Shown here piece by piece: positions 1 through 6,679 of a DNA stretch of 64,000 nt. Location: positions 1 through 64,000 of the forward strand of contig NZ_AUDK01000014.1 of assembly GCF_000425425.1 (NCBI RefSeq), read 5' to 3'. Each line of letters begins with the position of its first letter. Position 1 is the first letter of the stretch. A program made the translations under genes and the position numbers. The stretch is from Flavobacterium daejeonense DSM 17708 (GTDB lineage: Bacteria > Bacteroidota > Bacteroidia > Flavobacteriales > Flavobacteriaceae). The notes below the pieces were generated by a model. That model saw only the letters and a list, made by a program, of their open reading frames with translations, was not told where the DNA came from and made no database searches.

Positions 1-117
1 CCTAAATGTCCCTGTTGTAAAATAGGCAATTTACACCGAATAGCGGTTTTTGACCAGCGCGGTCCGCCTGCTTGGTATCTTGGCAGTAGCCAAAATTCCA
101 GTCCCTATGAAAGTTAA
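1..117 (+). pseudogene. Transposase C-terminal end (IS91-like), cut by window start
   Basis: Frame 1 is open from the first base and ends with TAA at 115-117, giving 38 residues. They include CPCC near the start and FDQRGPPAW, which resemble the C-terminal end of Bacteroidota IS91-family (rolling-circle) transposases, where a late Cys pair and an FDxRGPP ending are common. The remainder lies outside the window, so it cannot be told whether the gene is intact. It faces the cassette array and stops about 160 bases short of the last attC-like hairpin. The family call rests on a short tail and is moderate. Confidence 0.5.
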
Positions 118-275
118 TTTTATGGGTAAGGGAACTTGTGTCCATAAGTGAAGGAAAACACGCCAAAAAACCACCCCAAATACACCACAAAAAAAAGAGG
201 ACACTTAATACTCTTGCTATTCTCTCTCAAAACTTTTCGATAAATCCATAGTGCTGGCGGAATTTCAGCGGTTCC
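118..275. other. Gap between transposase tail and last attC-like site
   Basis: No convincing gene is seen. A weak reading frame on the minus strand (2-190) has no family resemblance and overlaps the transposase tail. If the array is an integron, this stretch would be the start of a third cassette, beginning at the GTTGAAC of 276-282 (minus strand), later truncated by the transposon. Confidence 0.3.
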
Positions 276-335
276 GTTCAACACGAGTTTCATTGTTCGG
301 CTTACAGCCGCAACGAAACTCTAGCTGTTACCAGC
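276..335 (-). repeat. attC-like site closing the CBASS cassette
   Basis: A 60-base element read on the minus strand from GCTGGTAAC (335-327) to GTTGAAC (282-276), the latter a perfect GTTRRRY core. Between them 307-321 and 285-301 pair as a stem around a 5-base loop (302-306), with two unpaired T residues on one arm and one mismatch. An imperfect stem with extrahelical bases and a length near 60 is the classic form of an attC site. Confidence 0.65.
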
Positions 336-355
336 TGGGCTTCTTCTTTCGTTGG

Positions 356-1291
356 TCATTCTTCCTGTATAATTTTCACAATGTTTCTGCAAAATGCGTC
401 ATTGTCAATAAGATTCTGAAGTGTCGTTTGAAAATTTCTTAACTCTCTTTCTTCAAGTAGTTTCTGCTGTGAAGTCTTTCCAATATGTCCTTTTCGCATA
501 AACATTTCAATTGCTTTATCAATTCCGCCTAAAGTTGTTGGCATATCATAAAGTTTCAAAACGTCCTTGCTTTGATTGTCGTAAGTTACAAAAACCGGAA
601 AATTTCTACTCGAAGTTTCAAATTGAATTTCTTTTAAAGTTTTGGATTTAAAATATACAGTTGCTCTTTTCTTAATGTCGGCATCAAGGTCTTTGGGTAT
701 TACTATGTTAAGTTCAAATTTTTTGAATATTGCATCATCAACTTTAATGTCCGATTTTGTGTGTATTGATTCGCAAACAATAGAAACAAAATTGTAAAAG
801 TATCCAATAGCAAGAACTGTAGAAGGTAGCAGTCCTAATTCTCCAAGTGTGATTTTCTCATCAATTGTTTTCGATATTCTCTCAATTTCATTATTCAAGC
901 TAGTTGAATTGGCAAGGGGAATAGTTTTTTCAAATTGTGGAACGGTAATTCCAAGTAAGTCTGTTGGAAGTTTAGCACCACTTTCCTGAATAACAAATGC
1001 TCTAGAAGGTCCAAGCCGACCAAGAAAAAGTCCAAACTCAAAAATTACATTGTCCCTTGGTGTGTCAAAAGATTTATCTCTAATGGTTGATAAATCGTCC
1101 TTGGTTGCAACAAGAATTCCAAAATCAAACAAACTAGCTTCTTTCAATAACGTGTAAAGAAAACTCTCGTTAAATTTGAAAATATCATCTGTCCAAAGGT
1201 AACATTCGTATTTTGTTCCTAATTGCAACTTTATATATTCTGCAATTTCAAGACCTTCTTTAGAAGAGCCAATAAATATTCTTGTTTTCAT
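356..1291 (-). CDS. cap12: TIR-STING CBASS effector (Cap12 type), NAD+ hydrolase
   Basis: 311 residues. Residues 1-125 form a TIR-like nucleotide-binding domain of the CAP12/Pycsar effector kind: it begins with IFIGSSKEGLEIA and holds the RDNVIFEFGLFLG stretch in which Glu85 is the likely catalytic residue. Residues 150-311 look like bacterial STING, with LPSTVLAIGYFYNFV at 155-169 and YDMPTTLGG at 248-256. In the characterised homologue of Sphingobacterium faecium, cyclic di-GMP binding to STING makes the protein form filaments and the TIR destroys NAD+, killing the infected cell. The start codon overlaps the stop of the CD-NTase by one base (TAATG at 1289-1293), so the two are translationally coupled. 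Length and domain order match the family; function is by homology. Confidence 0.88.
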   Translation of the reverse strand: MKTRIFIGSSKEGLEIAEYIKLQLGTKYECYLWTDDIFKFNESFLYTLLKEASLFDFGILVATKDDLSTIRDKSFDTPRDNVIFEFGLFLGRLGPSRAFVIQESGAKLPTDLLGITVPQFEKTIPLANSTSLNNEIERISKTIDEKITLGELGLLPSTVLAIGYFYNFVSIVCESIHTKSDIKVDDAIFKKFELNIVIPKDLDADIKKRATVYFKSKTLKEIQFETSSRNFPVFVTYDNQSKDVLKLYDMPTTLGGIDKAIEMFMRKGHIGKTSQQKLLEERELRNFQTTLQNLIDNDAFCRNIVKIIQEE

Positions 1292-2322
1292 TATCCGTAG
1301 ATTATGTTTTCATCAATGCGTTTAAATTGCTTTCCAAGCTCTTCAGTGATGTCTTCAATAAGCTCGTCAAGTTCGAGTTTTAATTTTTTAAGCTCAACGA
1401 TTTTGATTTCGCTTGTTTCAAAGACTCTCTCTTTGCCGTTTGGAGACATTAAGCTCTCTCTATATAATTTGTCTGTGATAACCTTATCAAGTTGTCTAGA
1501 GCCTTCATTAAGCAAAAGTAATTCTTGATATTTGGGTTTGTTCAATGAGTGATTTTCCATAGCGAATACAATACTTGTAATCTCAAAACTTGATAGGTTA
1601 ATTTCATAATCAGCATCAACTTTGAGAGTTTTTAAAAGTCTCACCAATTTAGCAAGCCCACCGTTTACCAAGGAGTTCTTTGCCTTAACATTAGCGATAT
1701 GCAAAAATGGGAAGTCCTTTTGTCTTGAATGGTTGTCTTTATCGTAAATGTGAACACCACGATACTTCTCGTTGGAAGTGGATTGATAGTCTTGTGTATT
1801 TACCCAATTTGCAGGAACAACATCAACCTTTCTTTTTGGGTTAGTCGGAAAGACTTGAATTGATTTAGCTTTAGAATTGTCAACTTGGTTATAAATTGCA
1901 TTTAGGGCATTGTAACACTCCTGTCTCAATTCCTTTAGGTCAGCCAAAGGGTCACCTTGATATGGGCTTATTGGTGTCAATGGGGGTTCCATACTATGAT
2001 ACTTTTCAGTAAATACAAGTATGTCAATGTCGCTGTGTAGCTTGATATGTGTGTCAGTCTCCACAGAACCTTGATGGCGATATTCAACAGTTAGTCCCTT
2101 ATTATTTAATCCTTTAGTTAAGTTGTTCCGAATGTTTTCAGAAGCTACATATGTGTTATTTGTGTAACTAGGGTCTATTGGACTCATAGATTCAAGTGCA
2201 TATTTTACACTTTCACTAATTCTGATGTCTGAGAATGATTCCGATAACACAGCTTTTTGTAGCTGGTCATCAAGTCGTCTCTTTTTTAATTTCTCAAGTC
2301 TTTGAGTGTAGTTTTTTTTCAT
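1291..2322 (-). CDS. cdnE: CBASS CD-NTase, CdnE-like cyclic dinucleotide synthase
   Basis: 343 residues with a DNA polymerase beta-like nucleotidyltransferase fold. The active-site signature is visible: Gly85-Ser86, then S-D-I-D with Asp98 and Asp100, and a third acidic residue Asp167 in KRKVDVVPANW. In CBASS such enzymes sense phage infection and make a cyclic nucleotide second messenger. Paired with TIR-STING, the expected product is 3'3'-cyclic di-GMP, as for STING-linked CdnE enzymes. No Cap2/Cap3 or HORMA/TRIP13 genes follow, so this is the minimal type I layout. The gene opens right after an attC-like junction, with no obvious promoter of its own. The clade letter is inferred from the STING partner. 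Confidence 0.87.
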   Translation of the reverse strand: MKKNYTQRLEKLKKRRLDDQLQKAVLSESFSDIRISESVKYALESMSPIDPSYTNNTYVASENIRNNLTKGLNNKGLTVEYRHQGSVETDTHIKLHSDIDILVFTEKYHSMEPPLTPISPYQGDPLADLKELRQECYNALNAIYNQVDNSKAKSIQVFPTNPKRKVDVVPANWVNTQDYQSTSNEKYRGVHIYDKDNHSRQKDFPFLHIANVKAKNSLVNGGLAKLVRLLKTLKVDADYEINLSSFEITSIVFAMENHSLNKPKYQELLLLNEGSRQLDKVITDKLYRESLMSPNGKERVFETSEIKIVELKKLKLELDELIEDITEELGKQFKRIDENIIYG

Positions 2323-2355
2323 TGTTTAATTTTTATGATTGTCGCGTCTAGCCTT

Positions 2356-2491
2356 GCTGGTAACGGTCTAGTATATGAAAAGTAGGCGATTTCGAAGCAC
2401 GAAATTTTCAGTTAAGCATAAAGATTGATACGAGCCAAAAGACTTGATTTCACTACTGTTTCGCCTATTTTTTATATACATTGTTAGGCAC
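2356..2491 (-). repeat. attC-like imperfect palindrome closing the helicase cassette
   Basis: Read on the minus strand it runs from GTGCCTAAC (2491-2483) to GTTACCAGC (2364-2356), 136 bases. The arms 2371-2389 and 2461-2479 are reverse complements at 17 of 19 positions, enclosing about 70 bases. GCCTAAC fits the RYYYAAC core. The site starts 7 bases after the helicase stop, and the next gene starts 34 bases beyond it, so it fills nearly the whole space between the two genes. Confidence 0.6.
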
Positions 2492-2498
2492 TGGCTTT

Positions 2499-4427
2499 CT
2501 ATTTTTTCCCTATTAGTTTGTCGTACCATTTCAAGTTTTTAAGTCGTTCTATTTCTGCTTTATTGGTTTGGTTTTCTTTATTCTTATTCCGTAAATCTGA
2601 TTCAATTTTCTGAAGTTTAGTTTCAAGTCCGTCCGAGTGAATTTGTGAGTCAGATAGTTTTTTCTCGGTTTGTTTTAATGCTTTTTTCAATCGTTCGATT
2701 TCATTTTCAAACTCGGAAGTTTTTCCTAAAAGCAGTTCAATGGAAGAGTTCTGTTCTGATATTTTAGTTGATTTCTCTGTAAGTTCTTGTTTTTGCAATT
2801 CAATATTTTCTTTTGCCTCTGAAAGTTCATTCTTGGTTAATTCAAGTTGCTCAATAAGCGAAGAATTCTTGTGTTTGAAGTCCAAAAGACGTTTTCCCTG
2901 TACTTCAATGAATTTCTTAAAAATATCCGTCTCAATATCATTACGGAACTTTAAAGCTCTTTTGAAAAAGTCAAATGCCGATTTGATTTTCCCTTTTCCA
3001 AAATCTTCTCTTGCTTTTTTGTAGTAGAAATCCGCTTTGCCTGTATTAAGTTGTTCCGTTATTAATGTTCCGGGTGTTTCATTTTGGGCAAATTCGATAA
3101 CTCTAGGGTCGGTTTTTATAGCATAACTGTTAAGTTGAGTTTTAAGCATTAAACCACTAAAGGAAGTACAACGACTTAAAGCGACATAAACCTGTCCTGG
3201 AGCAAATGCTCTTCCTAAATCAGCAATTACTTTCTCAAACGTTAAACCTTGGCTCTTATGTACGGTAATTGCCCAAGCCAAACGAATAGGGAATTGTTCA
3301 AATGTTCCTACAATTTCTTCTACAATCTTTTTTTGCTCTCTGTTGTATGAATACTGAATATTATCCCAAACTGCTCTTTCAACTTCAACTTCGGATTCAT
3401 CATCAAATACAACTGTGATAGTAGCTTCTTCAAGTTCTTTTATCTTTCCAATTTTACCGTTGTAAAATCTTTTGTACTCGCCTGTGTCATTTTTGATAAA
3501 CATTATTTGAGCACCAACTTTTAATTTTAAGTAATGGTCTGTCGGTTTATGTTTATCTGGAAAAGTGCCCGTTACATTCGCTTCATAAGTAAATAATTCA
3601 GTTGTGAGTTGATTTAGCTTTGTAAGGTTCGTTTCGTTTACAATGTTATTGTGGGTGGCAAGAATTATATAATCACTCCCGTTTCCTGAAAATGTCGGAT
3701 TGTATTTTGCATTAAGAACACTAAAATCATTTGTATTTACTTGACTTACTCGAACCCTATTCAATAAATCAATAAATTCTTGTTCGTTCTGCCTGTAGAT
3801 TTTCTTTAACTCAATATAAAGAGGTGTGTTCTGTTCTATGATTTTTGAACTAAAGAAAAAAGGGGTTTTGTAGAACTGCGATAGAATTGACCATTGTTCA
3901 TTATCTGCAATTGGTGGCAATTGAAAAGTATCTCCAATTAATATAACTTGAACACCACCAAAGGGTAAATAGGGTTTTTTGCGAAAAACTTTTAAAATTC
4001 TGTCAATTACATCTAACATATCTGCTCTTACCATTGAAATTTCATCAATGATTAGCAGTTCCAAATTCTCAATTATTTCACGCTTATCTTCTCGGTACCT
4101 GAAAGTAGTATAAATTGTCTCCCTATTTTCTGTTCCCGTTGCTGTTGTTCTCAATCTTGAATCGTCAGGAACGAAAGGTCCAAAAGGTATTTGAAAAAAG
4201 GAATGAATAGTAACACCACCTGCATTTATTGCGGCAACTCCTGTTGGCGCAAGAATTACTGTGCTCTTATTTGTAGTGTCTTTTATGTATTTGAGAAATG
4301 TTGTTTTACCTGTTCCTGCTTTCCCTGTTAGGTAAACTAATTTATCTGTGTGTCGGACAAATTCAGCAGCGTTGTTAAATTCAATGTTTTCCTTGTCAAG
4401 TTCTATGTTGTCTACTGTTTCTGTCAT
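2499..4427 (-). CDS. Pif1/RecD-like superfamily 1 helicase with C-terminal coiled coil
   Basis: 642 residues. Walker A is GKAGTGKT (35-42), Walker B IIDE (126-129), followed by GDTFQLPPI (165-173), the Pif1 type of motif III. Near residues 395-440 come HKSQGLTF and VYVALSRC, the late motifs of SF1B 5'-3' DNA helicases. From about residue 540 the protein is rich in Glu, Lys and Leu, a likely coiled coil, and it ends at WYDKLIGKK. Similar proteins are frequent in Bacteroidota accessory DNA; their role is not settled. Here it lies as its own unit between the attI-like region and the attC-like palindrome, so it behaves as a cassette. A defence role is possible but not shown. Confidence 0.8.
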   Translation of the reverse strand: MTETVDNIELDKENIEFNNAAEFVRHTDKLVYLTGKAGTGKTTFLKYIKDTTNKSTVILAPTGVAAINAGGVTIHSFFQIPFGPFVPDDSRLRTTATGTENRETIYTTFRYREDKREIIENLELLIIDEISMVRADMLDVIDRILKVFRKKPYLPFGGVQVILIGDTFQLPPIADNEQWSILSQFYKTPFFFSSKIIEQNTPLYIELKKIYRQNEQEFIDLLNRVRVSQVNTNDFSVLNAKYNPTFSGNGSDYIILATHNNIVNETNLTKLNQLTTELFTYEANVTGTFPDKHKPTDHYLKLKVGAQIMFIKNDTGEYKRFYNGKIGKIKELEEATITVVFDDESEVEVERAVWDNIQYSYNREQKKIVEEIVGTFEQFPIRLAWAITVHKSQGLTFEKVIADLGRAFAPGQVYVALSRCTSFSGLMLKTQLNSYAIKTDPRVIEFAQNETPGTLITEQLNTGKADFYYKKAREDFGKGKIKSAFDFFKRALKFRNDIETDIFKKFIEVQGKRLLDFKHKNSSLIEQLELTKNELSEAKENIELQKQELTEKSTKISEQNSSIELLLGKTSEFENEIERLKKALKQTEKKLSDSQIHSDGLETKLQKIESDLRNKNKENQTNKAEIERLKNLKWYDKLIGKK

Positions 4428-4443
4428 TGTCGGTTTTTAGCTT

Positions 4444-4535
4444 GTGCCTAACTTGTTTATATGCTCAGTTTTTAATACTAAAGTTGAGCATATACCTATC
4501 TTTTTGGTTAGATATGCTCAACTGTAGTTGAGTTT
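4444..4535 (-). repeat. attI-like recombination region beside the recombinase
   Basis: Between the recombinase stop and the helicase start lie three copies of a TGAGCATAT word: inverted copies at 4458-4467 and 4485-4494 (10 of 10 complementary, 17-base spacer) and a third at 4512-4521. The last runs into a perfect 7-2-7 palindrome at 4517-4532. The cassette junction GTTAGGCAC (4452-4444, minus strand) follows directly. Such repeated recombinase-binding arms next to a core site are what attI would look like. They could also be an operator. Confidence 0.5.
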
Positions 4536-4541
4536 TATTTT

Positions 4542-5585
4542 TCATAAATCATCAAAAGGACTTTTAATTTGTTGTATGTTTTTTGTACTTACATGAGTAT
4601 AAATCTCTGTAGTTTTACTGCTATTATGCCCTAATAATTTTTGTATGTATCGCAAATCTGTTCCGCTTTCTAGCAAATGTGTAGCATAACTGTGTCGAAG
4701 CCAATGTAGCGTAACAGGTTTATTTATACCCGCCAATTTAATACTTTTTTTCAATACTTCTTCCAAACTTCTGTCAGAATATTTGTTATTTTTTCTTTGA
4801 CCTTCAAAAAGCCAAGTGCTTGGTCTGTATTCTTCATAATAGGCTCTTAATAATATCAAAATTTTGGATGATAAAGGAGTGATTCTGTCTTTTTTACCTT
4901 TACTTTGCCTGATTATAACAATACCTCTTTTAGAATCAATATCCGTTGGTTTCAAATTTAAAAGTTCGCTTCTTCGCAAACCACAACTATAAATTATACT
5001 CAGCATGGTTTTGTGTTTTAAATTACTATGGGCTTCTAATATTGCTTTCACTTCTTCTTTACTCAAAACATTCGGCAAAACTTTGGCTCGCTTGGGACGG
5101 TGAATTTTATCCACATCAATCTTGGTTTTCAAAATGGTAACAAAAAACAATTTGATAGCATTCACAATTTGATTCTGGTAGGAAGCTGATAGTTTATTTT
5201 TCAAAATATACTCATTATTAAATACAATAACATCTTCGTTAGTTATTTCGGAAATGGCTTTCTCTCTATAAAAAATCAAAAACGATTTTAACGCATCGCT
5301 ATATGTTGAAATAGTATTTTCGCTATAACGTTTGGAACGCATCCATTGTTTGAATTTTTCTATTTGTACTTGTGCTTCTTCCGAAGGAATGGTATGTGAT
5401 AATGGGGTTATTTTGAATCGGACTCTGTTTTCTTCGGTATCAGGAATATGCCATGCTGTATGTGTCTGACTCCATCGGGCGCCGTCAATTTTTTTGATGC
5501 GTTCAATCAAGTCCGCATTTTTTTCAAAATAAACAGCAATTCTATTTTCTCCTTTGTGTTTGATAGCTTTAGCGGACCATTTCAT
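4542..5585 (-). CDS. Tyrosine recombinase of the cassette array
   Basis: 347 residues. An N-terminal segment of about 65 residues precedes the usual SAM-like core-binding domain (about 70-155), then the catalytic domain with Arg204 in GLRRSE, Lys near 229-231 in SKGKKDR, His294 and Arg297 in HWLRHSYATH, His320 in LLGH and the nucleophile Tyr329 in YTHV. All catalytic positions are present. The ending SPFDDL recalls the SPLDAL end of integron integrases, but the stretch between the FEG motif and HWLRH is short, so the extra helix that marks IntI seems absent; it is a Xer/IntI-like Bacteroidota recombinase. It reads towards the array, unlike most integrons where the integrase is divergent. Confidence 0.85.
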   Translation of the reverse strand: MKWSAKAIKHKGENRIAVYFEKNADLIERIKKIDGARWSQTHTAWHIPDTEENRVRFKITPLSHTIPSEEAQVQIEKFKQWMRSKRYSENTISTYSDALKSFLIFYREKAISEITNEDVIVFNNEYILKNKLSASYQNQIVNAIKLFFVTILKTKIDVDKIHRPKRAKVLPNVLSKEEVKAILEAHSNLKHKTMLSIIYSCGLRRSELLNLKPTDIDSKRGIVIIRQSKGKKDRITPLSSKILILLRAYYEEYRPSTWLFEGQRKNNKYSDRSLEEVLKKSIKLAGINKPVTLHWLRHSYATHLLESGTDLRYIQKLLGHNSSKTTEIYTHVSTKNIQQIKSPFDDL

Positions 5586-5620
5586 AATGAATTGATTTTC
5601 TTATATAAATATAATGAAAT

Positions 5621-5837
5621 AACCCGTTGGGTGAATTATTAAAAACGTCAGTTCGATTTTTTGTATAATCCCGACACTTCGGGACGGAACAAAAAATGTC
5701 CCGATAATTATCGGGACGAGAACCGTTTTTAATGGAATTTTTCTTGTTCCCGATACGATTTTCTTCCCGAGGCTTCGGGAGAAAATCACTCGAACTGACG
5801 AAAAATTTCATTAAAAACTAATTTCACCCAACGGGTT
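5621..5837. repeat. Nested REP-like palindromic element
   Basis: The 15-base word at 5621-5635 is repeated inverted and perfect at 5823-5837; inside it an 11-base pair (5646-5656 and 5790-5800) is also inverted. Three smaller palindromes of the CCCGA...TCGGG kind fill the middle, including a perfect 20-base one at 5698-5717. No protein frame of note. Similar CCCGATAATTATCGGG words recur at about 5243 in relative style elsewhere, for example near 55245-55262, which suggests a dispersed repeat family. Confidence 0.7.
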
Positions 5838-5887
5838 GAAATAACAATTGGAATGGCAATTTCAATTGCAAAGAATATTATTGTTTG

Positions 5888-6060
5888 ATGCAGGGATTGT
5901 GTGGGGGATGGCAGCGGAGCTCTCCCTATTTTTCATCGGGAAGCGGGAGCGTACAGCTCTCCCCTGGTGGAACGTCCCGAAGCTTCGGGAGGAAGCAGGG
6001 GCACGCCCAAAAAAAAAGAGATTCTGAAACATCCCGACGTTTCGGGACAACATAAAAAAA
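5888..6060. other. GC-rich structured intergenic element
   Basis: This stretch is much richer in G and C than its surroundings and begins GCAGGGATTG, with GGATGGCAGCGG, then a CCCGAAGCTTCGGG palindrome near 5975 and GGGGCACGCCC near 6000. Comparable GC-rich intergenic pieces with AGCGG and GCCC blocks are familiar from Flavobacterium genomes; their function is unknown to me. Reading frames across it look like chance. Together with the REP-like element it fills the 500 bases between the recombinase and the next gene. Confidence 0.35.
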
Positions 6061-6094
6061 TCCGACTGCTTGTGACAATCGGATTGGGGTTTTA

Positions 6095-6664
6095 CTATTC
6101 GATACAGTGTAAATTATCCATAAAATAGGTTTCGGGCTGGTAGGTTTTGCCGTTGAGTTCAGAAACCAATTCTTTTTTGATGATGTAATCTTCGGTGTCG
6201 GTCAGGTATTTGATGCGCATCAGGGAAACCGGAGAGGATTTTAAATCTTCCATAGTCCCTTTCATAAACATAAAAGTCCCTACAATCACGCGGTTGTCAA
6301 AGCCTTTTTCGTCGCGCAGCATGCTGCCGCAATATTCCATATTAATGTGTAACAGCGTAATGACTTTTCCGTTGTTTAACTGCAAATAGAGTTTGGAATT
6401 TTTGTCAAAACAATTGGCTTTGATGAATCCTTTGCTTTTTTGAATAAGCTGAACGTTCAGGGTTGGCAGTCCGTCAGTAGTTGCCAGCGTGCAAAAAATA
6501 TAACTGGAAGTTCCGGCAAAGTTTTTTTCGGACATCAGGTATTCTTTCGTTTGCTTGTAAGTACCTATGGAATCCTTGACGTTACTGGAATATTCGCAGG
6601 GGAATTTTTGTGCCAAAGCATTCAGGCTAATAAAAAATAAGGCAGAGAGTACTAGTTGTTTCAT
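6095..6664 (-). CDS. Secreted protein of unknown function
   Basis: 189 residues starting with a clear signal peptide (MKQLVLSALFFISLNALAQ), probably cleaved after that Ala-Gln. The mature part has no motif I recognise; it contains three or four Cys and a mixed alpha/beta-looking pattern. It lies 15 bases downstream of the THUMP-like methyltransferase gene on the same strand and may be co-transcribed as the last gene of that leftward block. It borders the accessory island on its other side. Confidence 0.6.
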   Translation of the reverse strand: MKQLVLSALFFISLNALAQKFPCEYSSNVKDSIGTYKQTKEYLMSEKNFAGTSSYIFCTLATTDGLPTLNVQLIQKSKGFIKANCFDKNSKLYLQLNNGKVITLLHINMEYCGSMLRDEKGFDNRVIVGTFMFMKGTMEDLKSSPVSLMRIKYLTDTEDYIIKKELVSELNGKTYQPETYFMDNLHCIE

Positions 6665-6679
6665 TAGGATTGTTTCTTG

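Larger units (their letters stand above)
276..5585 (-). mobile_element. Integron-like cassette array with its tyrosine recombinase
   Basis: All four genes read leftwards: recombinase, helicase, CD-NTase, TIR-STING. In the reading direction the helicase unit starts with GTTAGGCAC (4452 to 4444) and its attC-like structure opens with the exact complement GTGCCTAAC (2491 to 2483). The CBASS unit starts with GTTACCAGC (2364 to 2356) and its own attC opens with GCTGGTAAC (335 to 327). In integrons the first bases of a cassette complement the first core site of the same cassette's attC, so two independent matching pairs are a strong sign. GTTAGGC and the terminal GTTGAAC fit the GTTRRRY core; GTTACCA does not fully. 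Inference from the sequence only. Confidence 0.65.

Noticed and set aside
251-442. Short plus-strand frame overlapping the attC-like hairpin and TIR-STING end
   Set aside because: It is antisense to TIR-STING, crosses the hairpin and resembles no family.
5569-5811. Minus-strand frames across the REP-like element (5569-5811 and 5601-5789)
   Set aside because: Open only because the palindromes lack stops; no start signals or family pattern.
1-6100. CRISPR array
   Set aside because: The repeats are palindromic pairs specific to each unit, not regular identical repeats with spacers.
5901-6128. Plus-strand frame in the GC-rich block
   Set aside because: Low-complexity product typical of GC-rich repeats read by chance.
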